Shown here one piece after another: positions 7,791 through 15,005 of a stretch of 36,559 nucleotides of DNA. The notes beneath the pieces are model-generated. The model worked only from the letters and a program-made list of their open reading frames with translations. It did not search any database and was not told where the DNA came from. Source of the stretch: Pseudomonadota bacterium (GTDB taxonomy: Bacteria; Myxococcota_A; UBA9042; GCA-2863065); assembly GCA_005776725.1 (NCBI GenBank), contig SXOO01000034.1, positions 1-36,559 on the forward strand. Direction: 5' to 3'. Each line of letters opens with the position of its first letter. Position 1 is the first letter of the stretch. Both the position numbers and the translations under genes were made by a program.

Positions 7791-9074
7791 CTAGGCCGCC
7801 GGGAACGTGACGAGGTGGTACGACTTCTTGCCACCGCGCAGGAGCAGGTAACGCCCGAAGAGCAACGCGTCTCCCGTGATGCGCGTGTTGCCCTCGGCGC
7901 GGCGCTCGTTGTTCACGTAGAGGCCGCCCTGCTGGAGGAGGCGCCTCGCCTCGCTCTTCGACTGGGAGAGGCGCGTGGCCACGAAGAGCTCCACAGCGTC
8001 TCGCTCGGATCCGAACGGCTCGGAGAGGTCGGTCCTGGGCACCTCGGCGGCCACGGCGAGCAGATCGGCCTCGGTGAGCCCTTCGGGGCGCCCGCCAAAG
8101 AGCAGCTCCGCCCCGACCACCGCCGACGCGAGCGCGTCGTCCCCGTGCAGGAGGCGCGTCATCTCGCGGGCCAGCGCCTTCTGGGCGTCGCGTTTGTCGG
8201 GCGCCGTGGCCACGAGGCCCTCGAGCGCCTCGATCTGATCCAGCGGCAGGAACGTGAAGTACCGGAGGTACCGACCCACGTCCCGGTCGTCGGTGCGCAC
8301 GAAGTACTGGTAGAGCGCGTAGGGCGTGGTCCGGTCCGCGGACAGCCACACGGCCCCCTGCTCGGTCTTGCCGAACTTGGCGCCGGACGCGGTGGTGATG
8401 AGCGGCAGCGTGAGCCCGTAGGCCGGCGAACCCTCGACGCGCCGGATGAGCTCGGTGCCGGCCGTGATGTTGCCCCCCTGGTCCGAGCCGCCCACCTGCA
8501 GGACGCACTTCTCGTGGCGGAACAGGTGGTGGAAGTCGGCCGCCTGGAGCAGCTGATAGCTGAACTCGGTGAAGCTGATCCCGTTCTCACGGTCGAGGCG
8601 CGAGCGGACGGAGTCCTTGGCGATCATCCCGTTGACCGTGAAGTGTTTCCCCACGTCGCGGAGGAACTCGAGGAGGCCAAAGCGGCCCAGCCAGTCGTGG
8701 TTGTCGACGAGGCGCGCTGGGTTTACCCGCGTGTCGAAGTCGAGAAGGCGCCGGAGCTGCTCCTTGATGCAGCTCACGTTGTGCTGCAGCACCTCGGTGG
8801 TGAGGAGGTTGCGCTCGGCGGACTTGCCCGAGGGATCGCCCACGAGGCCCGTGGCCCCGCCCGCGAGCGCGATCGGTGTGTGTCCCGCCAGCTGCAGGCG
8901 ACGGAGTGCCAGCAACGGGACCAGGCTGCCCACGTGGAGCGAATCCGCCGTGGGGTCGAAGCCGCAGTACGCCGCGATGCTCTGGTCGTTGAGGAGCGCC
9001 TTCACCTCCGCAGGGTGCGTGGTGTCGTGCACCAGCCCGCGCGCCTCCAAGTCGTCGAAACACCCGCTGCCCAT
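7791..9074 (-). CDS. tyrS: Tyrosyl-tRNA synthetase
   Basis: 427 residues from ATG 9074, with GGAGG six bases upstream. It charges tRNA-Tyr with tyrosine in the cytoplasm. The class I signatures are HVGS at 47-50 (HIGH motif) inside YCGFDPTADSLHVGSL, and KFGKT at 233-237 (the TyrRS form of KMSKS). Tyrosine-site residues are seen in GGATGLVGDPSGK and in VGGSDQGGNI. The last 70 residues form an S4 RNA-binding domain (LSQSKSEARRLLQQGGLYVNN). Length and architecture are standard for bacterial TyrS. It is the first gene upstream of the sigma operon on the same strand, but a 202-bp gap with a hairpin repeat separates them. Confidence 0.98.
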   Translation of the reverse strand: MGSGCFDDLEARGLVHDTTHPAEVKALLNDQSIAAYCGFDPTADSLHVGSLVPLLALRRLQLAGHTPIALAGGATGLVGDPSGKSAERNLLTTEVLQHNVSCIKEQLRRLLDFDTRVNPARLVDNHDWLGRFGLLEFLRDVGKHFTVNGMIAKDSVRSRLDRENGISFTEFSYQLLQAADFHHLFRHEKCVLQVGGSDQGGNITAGTELIRRVEGSPAYGLTLPLITTASGAKFGKTEQGAVWLSADRTTPYALYQYFVRTDDRDVGRYLRYFTFLPLDQIEALEGLVATAPDKRDAQKALAREMTRLLHGDDALASAVVGAELLFGGRPEGLTEADLLAVAAEVPRTDLSEPFGSERDAVELFVATRLSQSKSEARRLLQQGGLYVNNERRAEGNTRITGDALLFGRYLLLRGGKKSYHLVTFPAA

Positions 9075-9192
9075 CTTCGCCTCCGTCCGTCGGGGCGCGG
9101 AGTGTAGGCCCTCGGCTACGAAAGCCCAAGGAGGCGGTCGCTCGGCCGCGGCGCCCGTCCAAGGGGCGACCCACGCGGGCTGCGCTCAGCCT

Positions 9193-9861
9193 CTAGAAGA
9201 AGTAGCGCACCGACGCGGTGAGGCGGAAGTTGTTGCCGCTGATGTAGTCGCCGGGCTCGGGGATGCTGGCGGACGTGTCGGCGGTCTGAACGGCGGTGCC
9301 AGTGCGGAGGATGTCGAGGTCGGAGACCGTGCGACCGAAGTGGTCCTCCACCGACTCGATGCCCGGGATGAGCACCAAGAACTCGAGCCCGATCACCCAG
9401 TGGGAGACCACGGGCACCTCGACGCCGCCGCCGACGTGGTAGGCGTTGGAGGGGTCCTCGCTCGTAAACCACGCGCCCGGGTGATCCCCTTCAATACCGC
9501 CCTTGGCGTAGAGCGAGAACCAGTCGGTGGGGACGACGTAGAGGAGTCCCGACAGGCGGGCCGGCGCGCCGAAGACGAGGCCGTCCACGCTGGTGCGTTG
9601 GTCCGCGGGTGCGTAGGCGAGGTCCAGGCCCAGCGCGTACAGGAACTTGAGCCGCAGGCTCAGCTCGTTCGAGAAGGCCGATTCCGTCTGACCGGTGGGG
9701 GATGTGACCGAAGAGGCGCCGAGGGTGGTGCCGACGCCCGCGGAGAAGAGCGCGGTCGAGTCAGCAGCGGCGGAGTGCGCGAACGCCAGGGAGGCGACCG
9801 TGACGATGAGGAACTTCCTCAGTGGGGTGGTGGTGCCGATCGAAATCTTGGTTTTCACCAC
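9193..9861 (-). CDS. Outer-membrane beta-barrel protein
   Basis: 222 residues from a GTG at 9861 (a second GTG follows at once), with GGGAG about seven bases upstream. A signal peptide is clear: KISIGTTTPLRKFLIVTVASLAFAHSAAA, cleaved before DSTALFS. The rest alternates short amphipathic strands (LSLRLKFLYALGLDLAYAP, ARLSGLLYVVPTDWFSLYAKGG, AYHVGGGVEVPVVSHWVIGLEF) and ends NNFRLTASVRYFF; the terminal Phe is the usual BAM recognition residue. It is a small OmpA/OmpW-size barrel of about eight strands. No plug, peptidoglycan-binding domain or specific family motif was recognised. It faces the pssA-like gene divergently across a 329-bp gap. Confidence 0.78.
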   Translation of the reverse strand: MVKTKISIGTTTPLRKFLIVTVASLAFAHSAAADSTALFSAGVGTTLGASSVTSPTGQTESAFSNELSLRLKFLYALGLDLAYAPADQRTSVDGLVFGAPARLSGLLYVVPTDWFSLYAKGGIEGDHPGAWFTSEDPSNAYHVGGGVEVPVVSHWVIGLEFLVLIPGIESVEDHFGRTVSDLDILRTGTAVQTADTSASIPEPGDYISGNNFRLTASVRYFF

Positions 9862-9990
9862 GGTCGTCTCCCTGGCAGTTCGCGGCTAGGGTTGGAACTC
9901 CACCATTACACACCGCGTGCCACCGCCTGGCACGTCGCGTCAAAACGTAGATCCAATGACTTACTGGCATCCAGTCGGCCGCTGCCCCGT

Positions 9991-10030
9991 CCCTGGACTG
10001 TTCAGGCGGGGGGCCCTGGACAGTCCAGGG
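9991..10030. promoter_or_regulatory. 16-bp inverted repeat (stem-loop)
   Basis: The arm at 9991-10006 (ccctggactgttcagg) is the reverse complement of 10015-10030 (cctggacagtccaggg) except for one position that can form a G-U pair. The loop is 8 nt (10007-10014). No T-tract follows on either strand. It is about 160 bp upstream of the pssA-like start and 130 bp upstream of the beta-barrel start. A double operator, an mRNA leader hairpin or a mobile remnant are all possible. Confidence 0.7.
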
Positions 10031-10177
10031 GACGAACCGCTGAACGGTGCGTCGCGGAGTTCTCTACGCCGGTGAGCAGCGTTCTACGCGGCACTCGATA
10101 AGCATCTGTTTCTATTCGCTTCACTCCCTTGGCGCGCGGCTTGCTCCGTCTGGTGGCGCGGCGGATCACCCGCCCTC

Positions 10178-10183
10178 AAGGAG
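10178..10183 (+). promoter_or_regulatory. Shine-Dalgarno site fixing the phosphatidyltransferase start
   Basis: AAGGAG lies seven bases before the ATG at 10191 and settles that start over the in-frame codons further upstream (the open frame reaches back to 10047). Confidence 0.8.
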
Positions 10184-10190
10184 TCCAGTC

Positions 10191-10907
10191 ATGTCCATGT
10201 CAGTTCGCCGACACCTCCCGAACGCGCTCACGCTCACCAACCTCCTGTGCGGCGCCGCGGCGCTGGTTGTGCTGCTCACCCAGGGTGACCCCGCGTTGGT
10301 GCTGGTGCTGTTGTCGGTCGCGCTCGTCGCCGATCTCCTGGACGGGCGCGTGGCCCGGGCTCTCGGCGTCAGCGGCCCGCTGGGTGCGGTGCTCGACTCT
10401 CTCGCTGATCTCGTGTCGTTCGGTCTGGTCCCCGCCGCGGCCATCGCCATGGCTTCGGAGGCCGCGCCCTCGCCGCTGGCGATGGTGGCCGGCGCGGCGA
10501 TCGTGTGCGCTGCGGGATACCGCCTGGCCCGCTTCACCGCCGAAGCCCTCACGCTGGCCGGCACCCCCACCGAACAGGTTCCGCCCGCGAAGCCCGCCTT
10601 CAAGGGCCTGCCGGTGACCATCCCCGCCGCGATCCTGGTGGGTGCCACCGTGAGCGGCATCAACCCGCCCCCAGGCGTCCTCGCGATCACGGCGATCGTG
10701 CTGAGCGCGCTCATGGTGAGCCGGGTGCCGTTCCGCTCGTTCAAGGACAAGCCGCTCGTCGCCGTGGCCGCGCCGGTGCTCTTTCTGGCCGCGGTCTTCA
10801 GCGTCGCGGTTGGATCGACGGTGTTCGGCGTGGGCACCACCCTGGCGCTCGGCGGCCTGGCCTTCGTCCTCTTCGGGCTGGCTCACGCCGTCCGCGCTAA
10901 CGCGTAA
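10191..10907 (+). CDS. pssA: CDP-alcohol phosphatidyltransferase, probably CDP-diacylglycerol-serine O-phosphatidyltransferase
   Basis: 238 residues from ATG 10191. The family motif D-x2-D-G-x2-A-R-x8-G-x3-D-x3-D is complete: Asp48, Asp51, Gly52, Ala55, Arg56, Gly65, Asp69, Asp73. It binds the metal and CDP-alcohol. The N-terminus PNALTLTNLLCGAAALV is typical of PssA-type phosphatidylserine synthases, and there are about six to seven hydrophobic segments through the protein. It would make phosphatidylserine from CDP-diacylglycerol and serine, the precursor of phosphatidylethanolamine, in the inner membrane. A related family member using another alcohol (for example inositol or glycerol phosphate) cannot be fully excluded. 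The acyltransferase and SDR genes that converge on it suggest a lipid neighbourhood. Confidence 0.85.
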   Translation: MSMSVRRHLPNALTLTNLLCGAAALVVLLTQGDPALVLVLLSVALVADLLDGRVARALGVSGPLGAVLDSLADLVSFGLVPAAAIAMASEAAPSPLAMVAGAAIVCAAGYRLARFTAEALTLAGTPTEQVPPAKPAFKGLPVTIPAAILVGATVSGINPPPGVLAITAIVLSALMVSRVPFRSFKDKPLVAVAAPVLFLAAVFSVAVGSTVFGVGTTLALGGLAFVLFGLAHAVRANA

Positions 10908-10934
10908 GACGGCACCAAGGAGCACCGCGCCCCG

Positions 10935-11882
10935 TCAGGATCGACGCGAAGCGGCGCCCGGTGGCCCACCGCGAAAGGGCTCGAGCGTGGCGTCCAGGTC
11001 GTAGGCCGGCGTGAAGCGCAGCTCGCGCCGAACCCGTGAGTCGTCGACCATGCAGCTGTAGCGCAGGTGGTCGAGCTGATCGGCGGGGAAGCTCCAGAGG
11101 CCGGCCGAGAACATCCGCTTCATCAACGGACCCCAGAGCAGGTGCGGGACCACCACCCTGGGCTTGCCGGTGCGCCGCACCACCTCGGTGAGAGGCACCG
11201 ACGGGGGGCCGGCCACGTTGAAGACGCCGCGCGCCCCGGGCGTCATGGCGGCCAGCACCGCGGCGCACACGTCCTCTTCGTGGATCAGCTGCAGCAGCGG
11301 GTCGAAGCCCCAGAGCACGGGTAGCCGTGGGAGCCGGAGGTAGTTCGACGGGCCATTGAGCACCGTCCCCACGATATGCACCGGGCGCAGGATCGCGGTC
11401 TCGACCTCCGGGTGTTGCCAGAAGAACGCCGAGCACAACATGTCCAGCTCCACCAGGTCGCGCCCGAGGGCCGAGCGCGAGCCGCCGAGCAGGGGCGCGT
11501 CCTCCGCGAGGTAGCGCTGCGTGTCGGGCCCTGCGCCGTACAGGTTGGCCGTGGACAGCACGATCAGCTTCTGGACGTGGTAGCGCTCGCAGTGCTCCAG
11601 GATCTGGCGGGTGCCCACGAGGTTGAAGCGGTGGGCGCCCTCCCCCATCTCCCGGGGGTTGTGCATCACGTTGAGGTGGATGACGGTGTCGATGCGGTGG
11701 GTGCGGAAGACGTCCTCGGTCTTCCGTGAGCGGATGTCGTCGCGGTAGAGCGTGACGTCGCGCGGCGCCTCCGGGAAAGGCCGGCGGTCGATCCCAAGCA
11801 CCGTGTGGGTCCGGTGAAGGTGACGCGTGAGCAGGCGCCCGAAGCGCCCCGAGATCCCCGTAACCAGGACCACCTGGCTCAC
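10935..11882 (-). CDS. NAD-dependent epimerase/dehydratase (extended SDR family)
   Basis: 315 residues starting at GTG 11882, whose GTGA overlaps the acyltransferase stop by 4 bp. The Rossmann nucleotide-binding motif is TGISGRFGRLL at about 8-18, followed by GIDRRPF, which places an acidic residue to bind NAD ribose. DDIR and NVMHNP fit the extended SDR fold. Where the catalytic YxxxK is expected (after STANLYGAG and the following loop) the sequence reads SALGRDLVELD, with no Tyr-x3-Lys, so the usual SDR active site seems altered. The protein may bind a nucleotide-sugar or a lipid, or act as a non-catalytic partner. The coupled acyltransferase suggests lipid metabolism, but the substrate is unknown. 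Confidence 0.8.
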   Translation of the reverse strand: MSQVVLVTGISGRFGRLLTRHLHRTHTVLGIDRRPFPEAPRDVTLYRDDIRSRKTEDVFRTHRIDTVIHLNVMHNPREMGEGAHRFNLVGTRQILEHCERYHVQKLIVLSTANLYGAGPDTQRYLAEDAPLLGGSRSALGRDLVELDMLCSAFFWQHPEVETAILRPVHIVGTVLNGPSNYLRLPRLPVLWGFDPLLQLIHEEDVCAAVLAAMTPGARGVFNVAGPPSVPLTEVVRRTGKPRVVVPHLLWGPLMKRMFSAGLWSFPADQLDHLRYSCMVDDSRVRRELRFTPAYDLDATLEPFRGGPPGAASRRS

Positions 11883-12754
11883 GAGAAGACCCCCTTGCGG
11901 ACCCTGAGCCCCTCCTCGATGAGGCCGCGGATGGCGTTCTTCACGTGGCGGACGTGCCGACCCACGCGCCCGTCCTCATCGTTGGGATCCCCCACGAAGG
12001 TGAGCGGCTCGCCGAAGAGCAGGTGATACTTCACCGGCATGGGCAGAATACCCAGAGGACCCAGCAGCGGGGTGAGCGGCGTGATAGGGAACGCGGGGGC
12101 GCCCACGAGGCGGGCTGCAGCGCGCCAGTCGTAGAGGCTGACGGCCTGCTCCTCCGCACCCACCACGGCCACCGGAATGATCGGCGCCTTCATCTCGAGC
12201 GCGAGGCGCATGAAGCCGTAGCCGAAGCGCTGCAGCTGGTAGCGTCGGTCGTACGTCTTCGAGATCCCCGCCGAACCCTCGGGGAACACGAGGATCGCCT
12301 CGTCGTCTTCGAGCAACGCTCGGCAGTTCTCCGGCGTACCCACCACCTGCCCGCAGCGCGACATGAATACGGAGGCGTGCGGCAGCGTGGGGACCCAGCG
12401 CTCCACCATGGCCCGGAGGATCCGCGGCGGCTCGAGGTCCAGCAGCAACGAGGTGCCGATCATGGCGCCATCCACGGGGAGCTGCCCCGAGTGGTTGGCA
12501 ACGAAGAGCGCGCGACCCTCGGTGGGCACCCGGTCGATGTGGTGCGTCTCGACTCGGAAATAGTGGCGGTAGAACACCGCGACGGCGGGCAACACCCGCT
12601 TCAAGTAGTCGGGGGAGTACCCGAAGGGGTCGAAGCCGAACGCGTTGAGGTTGGCGCGAGAGAGCCGATCGATCCGCTCGCCGATGCGCGGGTCGTTCCA
12701 CGTCTCGAGGATCCGTCGAAAGCCCTCACCGAAACCGACACCGTTATCGCCCAC
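11879..12754 (-). CDS. Lysophospholipid acyltransferase family protein (PlsC-like)
   Basis: Membrane-associated acyltransferase of the PlsC/LPLAT fold. The acceptor motif is NHSGQLPVDG (the HX4D-type His and Asp, in the NHSG-LP-D variant) and the second block is VFPEGSAGISKTY, followed by PIIPVAVVGAEE and PVKYHLLFGEPL. It would move an acyl chain onto a lysophospholipid or another alcohol. The frame is open to ATG 12994, but that start would overlap the divergent nucleotidyltransferase gene and adds a low-complexity N-terminus. I place the start at GTG 12754 (291 residues); GTG 12820 is an alternative. It is translationally coupled to the SDR gene by a 4-bp overlap. Confidence 0.8.
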   Translation of the reverse strand: MGDNGVGFGEGFRRILETWNDPRIGERIDRLSRANLNAFGFDPFGYSPDYLKRVLPAVAVFYRHYFRVETHHIDRVPTEGRALFVANHSGQLPVDGAMIGTSLLLDLEPPRILRAMVERWVPTLPHASVFMSRCGQVVGTPENCRALLEDDEAILVFPEGSAGISKTYDRRYQLQRFGYGFMRLALEMKAPIIPVAVVGAEEQAVSLYDWRAAARLVGAPAFPITPLTPLLGPLGILPMPVKYHLLFGEPLTFVGDPNDEDGRVGRHVRHVKNAIRGLIEEGLRVRKGVFS

Positions 12755-12945
12755 GTCGCGCTTGTAGCCGTGCCCGGCGCGATGCGCAACCGCTCGGAGC
12801 GGCCCCCGAGTGAAGCCCACGCCCCACGCACGTGCGCCCACTCCTGGAGCGACGACGTGGGGCGCGCGGTCCTCGAGACGAGGGTCCGGTGGAGTCCGGT
12901 GGTCGCCCCGTGGCAACTCGAAGAGCAGTGACGCATACTCCGCCC

Positions 12946-13320
12946 ATGGACCCACGCGCCACCGCCGACCACCTGAGAGCGCGCTCGGCCGCACGGGCCG
13001 AGGCTGCAGCCCGCCAGACGATCGAGCTACGCACGCAGGTTGTGGAGGTCGTCCAGACTCACCTTCCCGCCGCGGGCCGCGCCTGGCTCATCGGCAGCCT
13101 GGCGTGGGGCGGATTCGGTACGCGAAGCGACATCGACCTGGTTGTCTCCGGCCTCGAGGAGGACGACGAGACGCGCCTCGAGTGGGCGCTCATCCGCTCG
13201 ACGGACCGCGCCATCGAGCTTCTGCGCCTGCGCGACCTCCCGCCGTCTTTCCAGGAGCGCGTCCTCCAAGAGGGCCTCGCGATAGCCCGTACTGAAGCAA
13301 CCCATGCCCCCGGGAACTGA
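12946..13320 (+). CDS. MntA-like nucleotidyltransferase (antitoxin component)
   Basis: 124 residues from ATG 12946. The minimal nucleotidyltransferase signature is GSLAWGGFGTRSDIDLVV at about 50-67: Gly50, Ser51, then Asp62 and Asp64 as metal ligands. This is the MNT branch of the polymerase-beta superfamily. In characterised MntA/HepT pairs the MNT protein neutralises the HepT toxin by adding AMP units near its active site. The stop overlaps the next gene by 17 bp, the usual layout of such pairs. No antitoxin DNA-binding domain is visible. Kanamycin-type nucleotidyltransferases are larger and are a less likely reading. Confidence 0.8.
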   Translation: MDPRATADHLRARSAARAEAAARQTIELRTQVVEVVQTHLPAAGRAWLIGSLAWGGFGTRSDIDLVVSGLEEDDETRLEWALIRSTDRAIELLRLRDLPPSFQERVLQEGLAIARTEATHAPGN

Positions 13321-13810
13321 CACCCTCGTCCGGCTCGCGCACGTAGGCGCGGAGCTGCAACATGACCTCGAGGCGCTCGATCAACTCGCCGCGGAGCTCG
13401 CTGACCTGCACCGGCGTTGGCCACCGTCGCGCGCCGAGGTGGTCATGGCCGCAACCTGGGTTCACGGGTGGTACACGGGCCTCGAGACTGCGCTCGAACG
13501 CGTCGCTCGCCTCGTCGACGAGACGGTCCCGGCCGGGCCGAGCTGGCACGCCGAGCTCGTCGCCCAGTTGAGGGTCGAGGTCCCCGGCGTGCGCCCCGCC
13601 GTGGTCCCAAGCGAAGCGGTCAGCGACCTGACTGAGCTGCGCAAGTTCCGACACTTCTTTCGGAATGCGTATCTCGTCGACTTCGACCCGGCGCGTATCG
13701 AGGCCGTGGTAGCCCGAGTCCTCCACTGTCATGCGCCAGTCCGCCGGGGACTCGATGACCTGCTCGAGCACACTCGCGCGGTCGCCAAGGCGATGGTGGC
13801 CGGGGGATGA
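13304..13810 (+). CDS. HepT-like ribonuclease toxin
   Basis: 168 residues, all-helical in appearance, starting at ATG 13304 inside the 3' end of the MNT gene. The key block is ELRKFRHFFRNAY (residues 111-123), the Arg/His/Tyr cluster that in HepT and related HEPN RNases forms the R-x4-6-H active site. A paired acidic helix (LHRRWPPSRAEVVMAATWVHGWYTGLE) precedes it. HepT-type toxins cleave RNA, or the tRNA 3' end, unless their MNT partner modifies them. Gene order here is antitoxin first. The spacing R-x3-H differs slightly from the textbook motif, so the toxin could be attenuated. Confidence 0.75.
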   Translation: MPPGTDTLVRLAHVGAELQHDLEALDQLAAELADLHRRWPPSRAEVVMAATWVHGWYTGLETALERVARLVDETVPAGPSWHAELVAQLRVEVPGVRPAVVPSEAVSDLTELRKFRHFFRNAYLVDFDPARIEAVVARVLHCHAPVRRGLDDLLEHTRAVAKAMVAGG

Positions 13811-13914
13811 CCCGCCGCTGCAGCCCATTGACTCGAGCGACCAGCCCGACAGGGCCGGGAGGGATCCCAAGCCCCTTGGGGTGGGGGCGGTGCAGGCGGA
13901 AGGATGCGGGCGAG

Positions 13915-14847
13915 ATGCTGCTGAAGGGCCCAATGCCTCCACTATTCCTCGGCGCGACCGCTATTGGGCTGGTGCTAGCCTGTAGTACGTCCCAAAGCAC
14001 CAGCAGGACGCTCGAGTCCACGTCCGATGGCCAAGCCACTGACAGCGGTATCGATGACGGCTCGGATGATGGCGGTCCGGGGCGCCGAAACGTCCGGGAC
14101 CTCCCCCGGGCCGTCCTTCCCGGAACCGGATCCGACGCAGGCTGCGAGACCCCTCGGCCACCCCTTTCGGCCTGCGACTGGGCACTTCAGAGCGACGCGG
14201 TCGTGCTCGGCGAAATCACCAGCCTCACATTCGCGGACGGACCGTACGTCTACGCCAACTCCACGCTGCCCTCCGGCAGGGTGGAGTCCTGCAACGGGCT
14301 CGACCAAGGGGGGGATCCGCCAGTCATCCTGACGCTATCGGCTCACGAGTTTCTCTCGGGCAGCGACGCACCCGAGTTGACGATCCGGATCGGCAAGGCC
14401 CACTCGGACTTGTGGAACCCGTCTCCCAACGCCGATTCGGCGTCGGATGGTGTGGTCTGGGTTGGCGATTCGATGCCGGAAGCGCCTCTGGCCGTGGGCT
14501 CGGTCGCGATCTTCTCCTTCACGAAACACAGCGACAGCGGGGCAGTCTCCATGTTGGGGGTGCATCCTGTCGCGCTCGGGCAGGACTGGACGGTCGAGTT
14601 TCCCCTCGGGCCCTGCGAGAGCGGCCCGGTGGTGCCATCCGGCACGAGCTACGAGGCCTTCGCCGAGATGCTCTCCAACTGCACGCCAAGCGAACTCAGC
14701 GCGAGCGTGCACGCAGCGCGCCAGGATCAGGCGCCGCAGTGGGTCGATGCAGGCTATTGCGCGGTTCCGGATTCAGCGACCGGCTGTCAAATCGGCAGTG
14801 ATTGCGACAGCGGGGTGTGCAACGACGGCAAGTGCGCTGAGCCTTAG
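13915..14847 (+). CDS. Putative lipoprotein of unknown function
   Basis: 310 residues from ATG 13915, with AAGGA about ten bases before it; the longer frame from 13807 has no signal peptide at its start. Residues 1-20 (MLLKGPMPPLFLGATAIGLV) lead into lipobox VLAC. A Ser/Asp-rich linker of about 70 residues follows, then a soluble domain that begins near CDWALQSDAVVLGEITSLTF and contains ILTLSAHEFLSGSDAPELTIRIGKAH, resembling beta-rich OB-like folds. The C-terminus has GCQIGSDCDSGVCNDGKCAEP, a short Cys knot common at the ends of secreted proteins in myxobacteria. No enzyme motif was recognised. It follows the toxin-antitoxin pair by 104 bp. Confidence 0.7.
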   Translation: MLLKGPMPPLFLGATAIGLVLACSTSQSTSRTLESTSDGQATDSGIDDGSDDGGPGRRNVRDLPRAVLPGTGSDAGCETPRPPLSACDWALQSDAVVLGEITSLTFADGPYVYANSTLPSGRVESCNGLDQGGDPPVILTLSAHEFLSGSDAPELTIRIGKAHSDLWNPSPNADSASDGVVWVGDSMPEAPLAVGSVAIFSFTKHSDSGAVSMLGVHPVALGQDWTVEFPLGPCESGPVVPSGTSYEAFAEMLSNCTPSELSASVHAARQDQAPQWVDAGYCAVPDSATGCQIGSDCDSGVCNDGKCAEP

Positions 14848-15005
14848 GCTGCTCGAGCAACTGCTTGCCTTCGCGAGGAACGGTTCCGGGCGCGAGTGAG
14901 ACACCGCTGCGTGCTCTCGCCCCCGCGTGGTCACACCCGAGTCCGCCTGCGACCCTCCAGTTGCACAGGCACGGCGCACGCGTTCGAACCGTCCCGGTCT
15001 CGGGT

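Larger units (their letters stand above)
9862..10190. other. Divergent intergenic region with a strong hairpin
   Basis: This 329-bp stretch separates the beta-barrel gene (-) from the phosphatidyltransferase gene (+) and must hold both promoters. I could not fix -35/-10 boxes with confidence. It contains the long hairpin listed at 9991-10030. Open frames that extend the downstream gene upstream to 10047 lack a ribosome-binding site and family similarity, so the region is treated as non-coding. Confidence 0.55.

Noticed and set aside
7536..9107. 523-residue + strand frame opposite tyrS
   Set aside because: TyrS on the minus strand is certain, and this frame has only Arg/Glu/Leu/His-rich shadow composition.
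10047..10190. Upstream extension of the phosphatidyltransferase
   Set aside because: AAGGAG precedes the ATG at 10191 and homology to the family starts after it.
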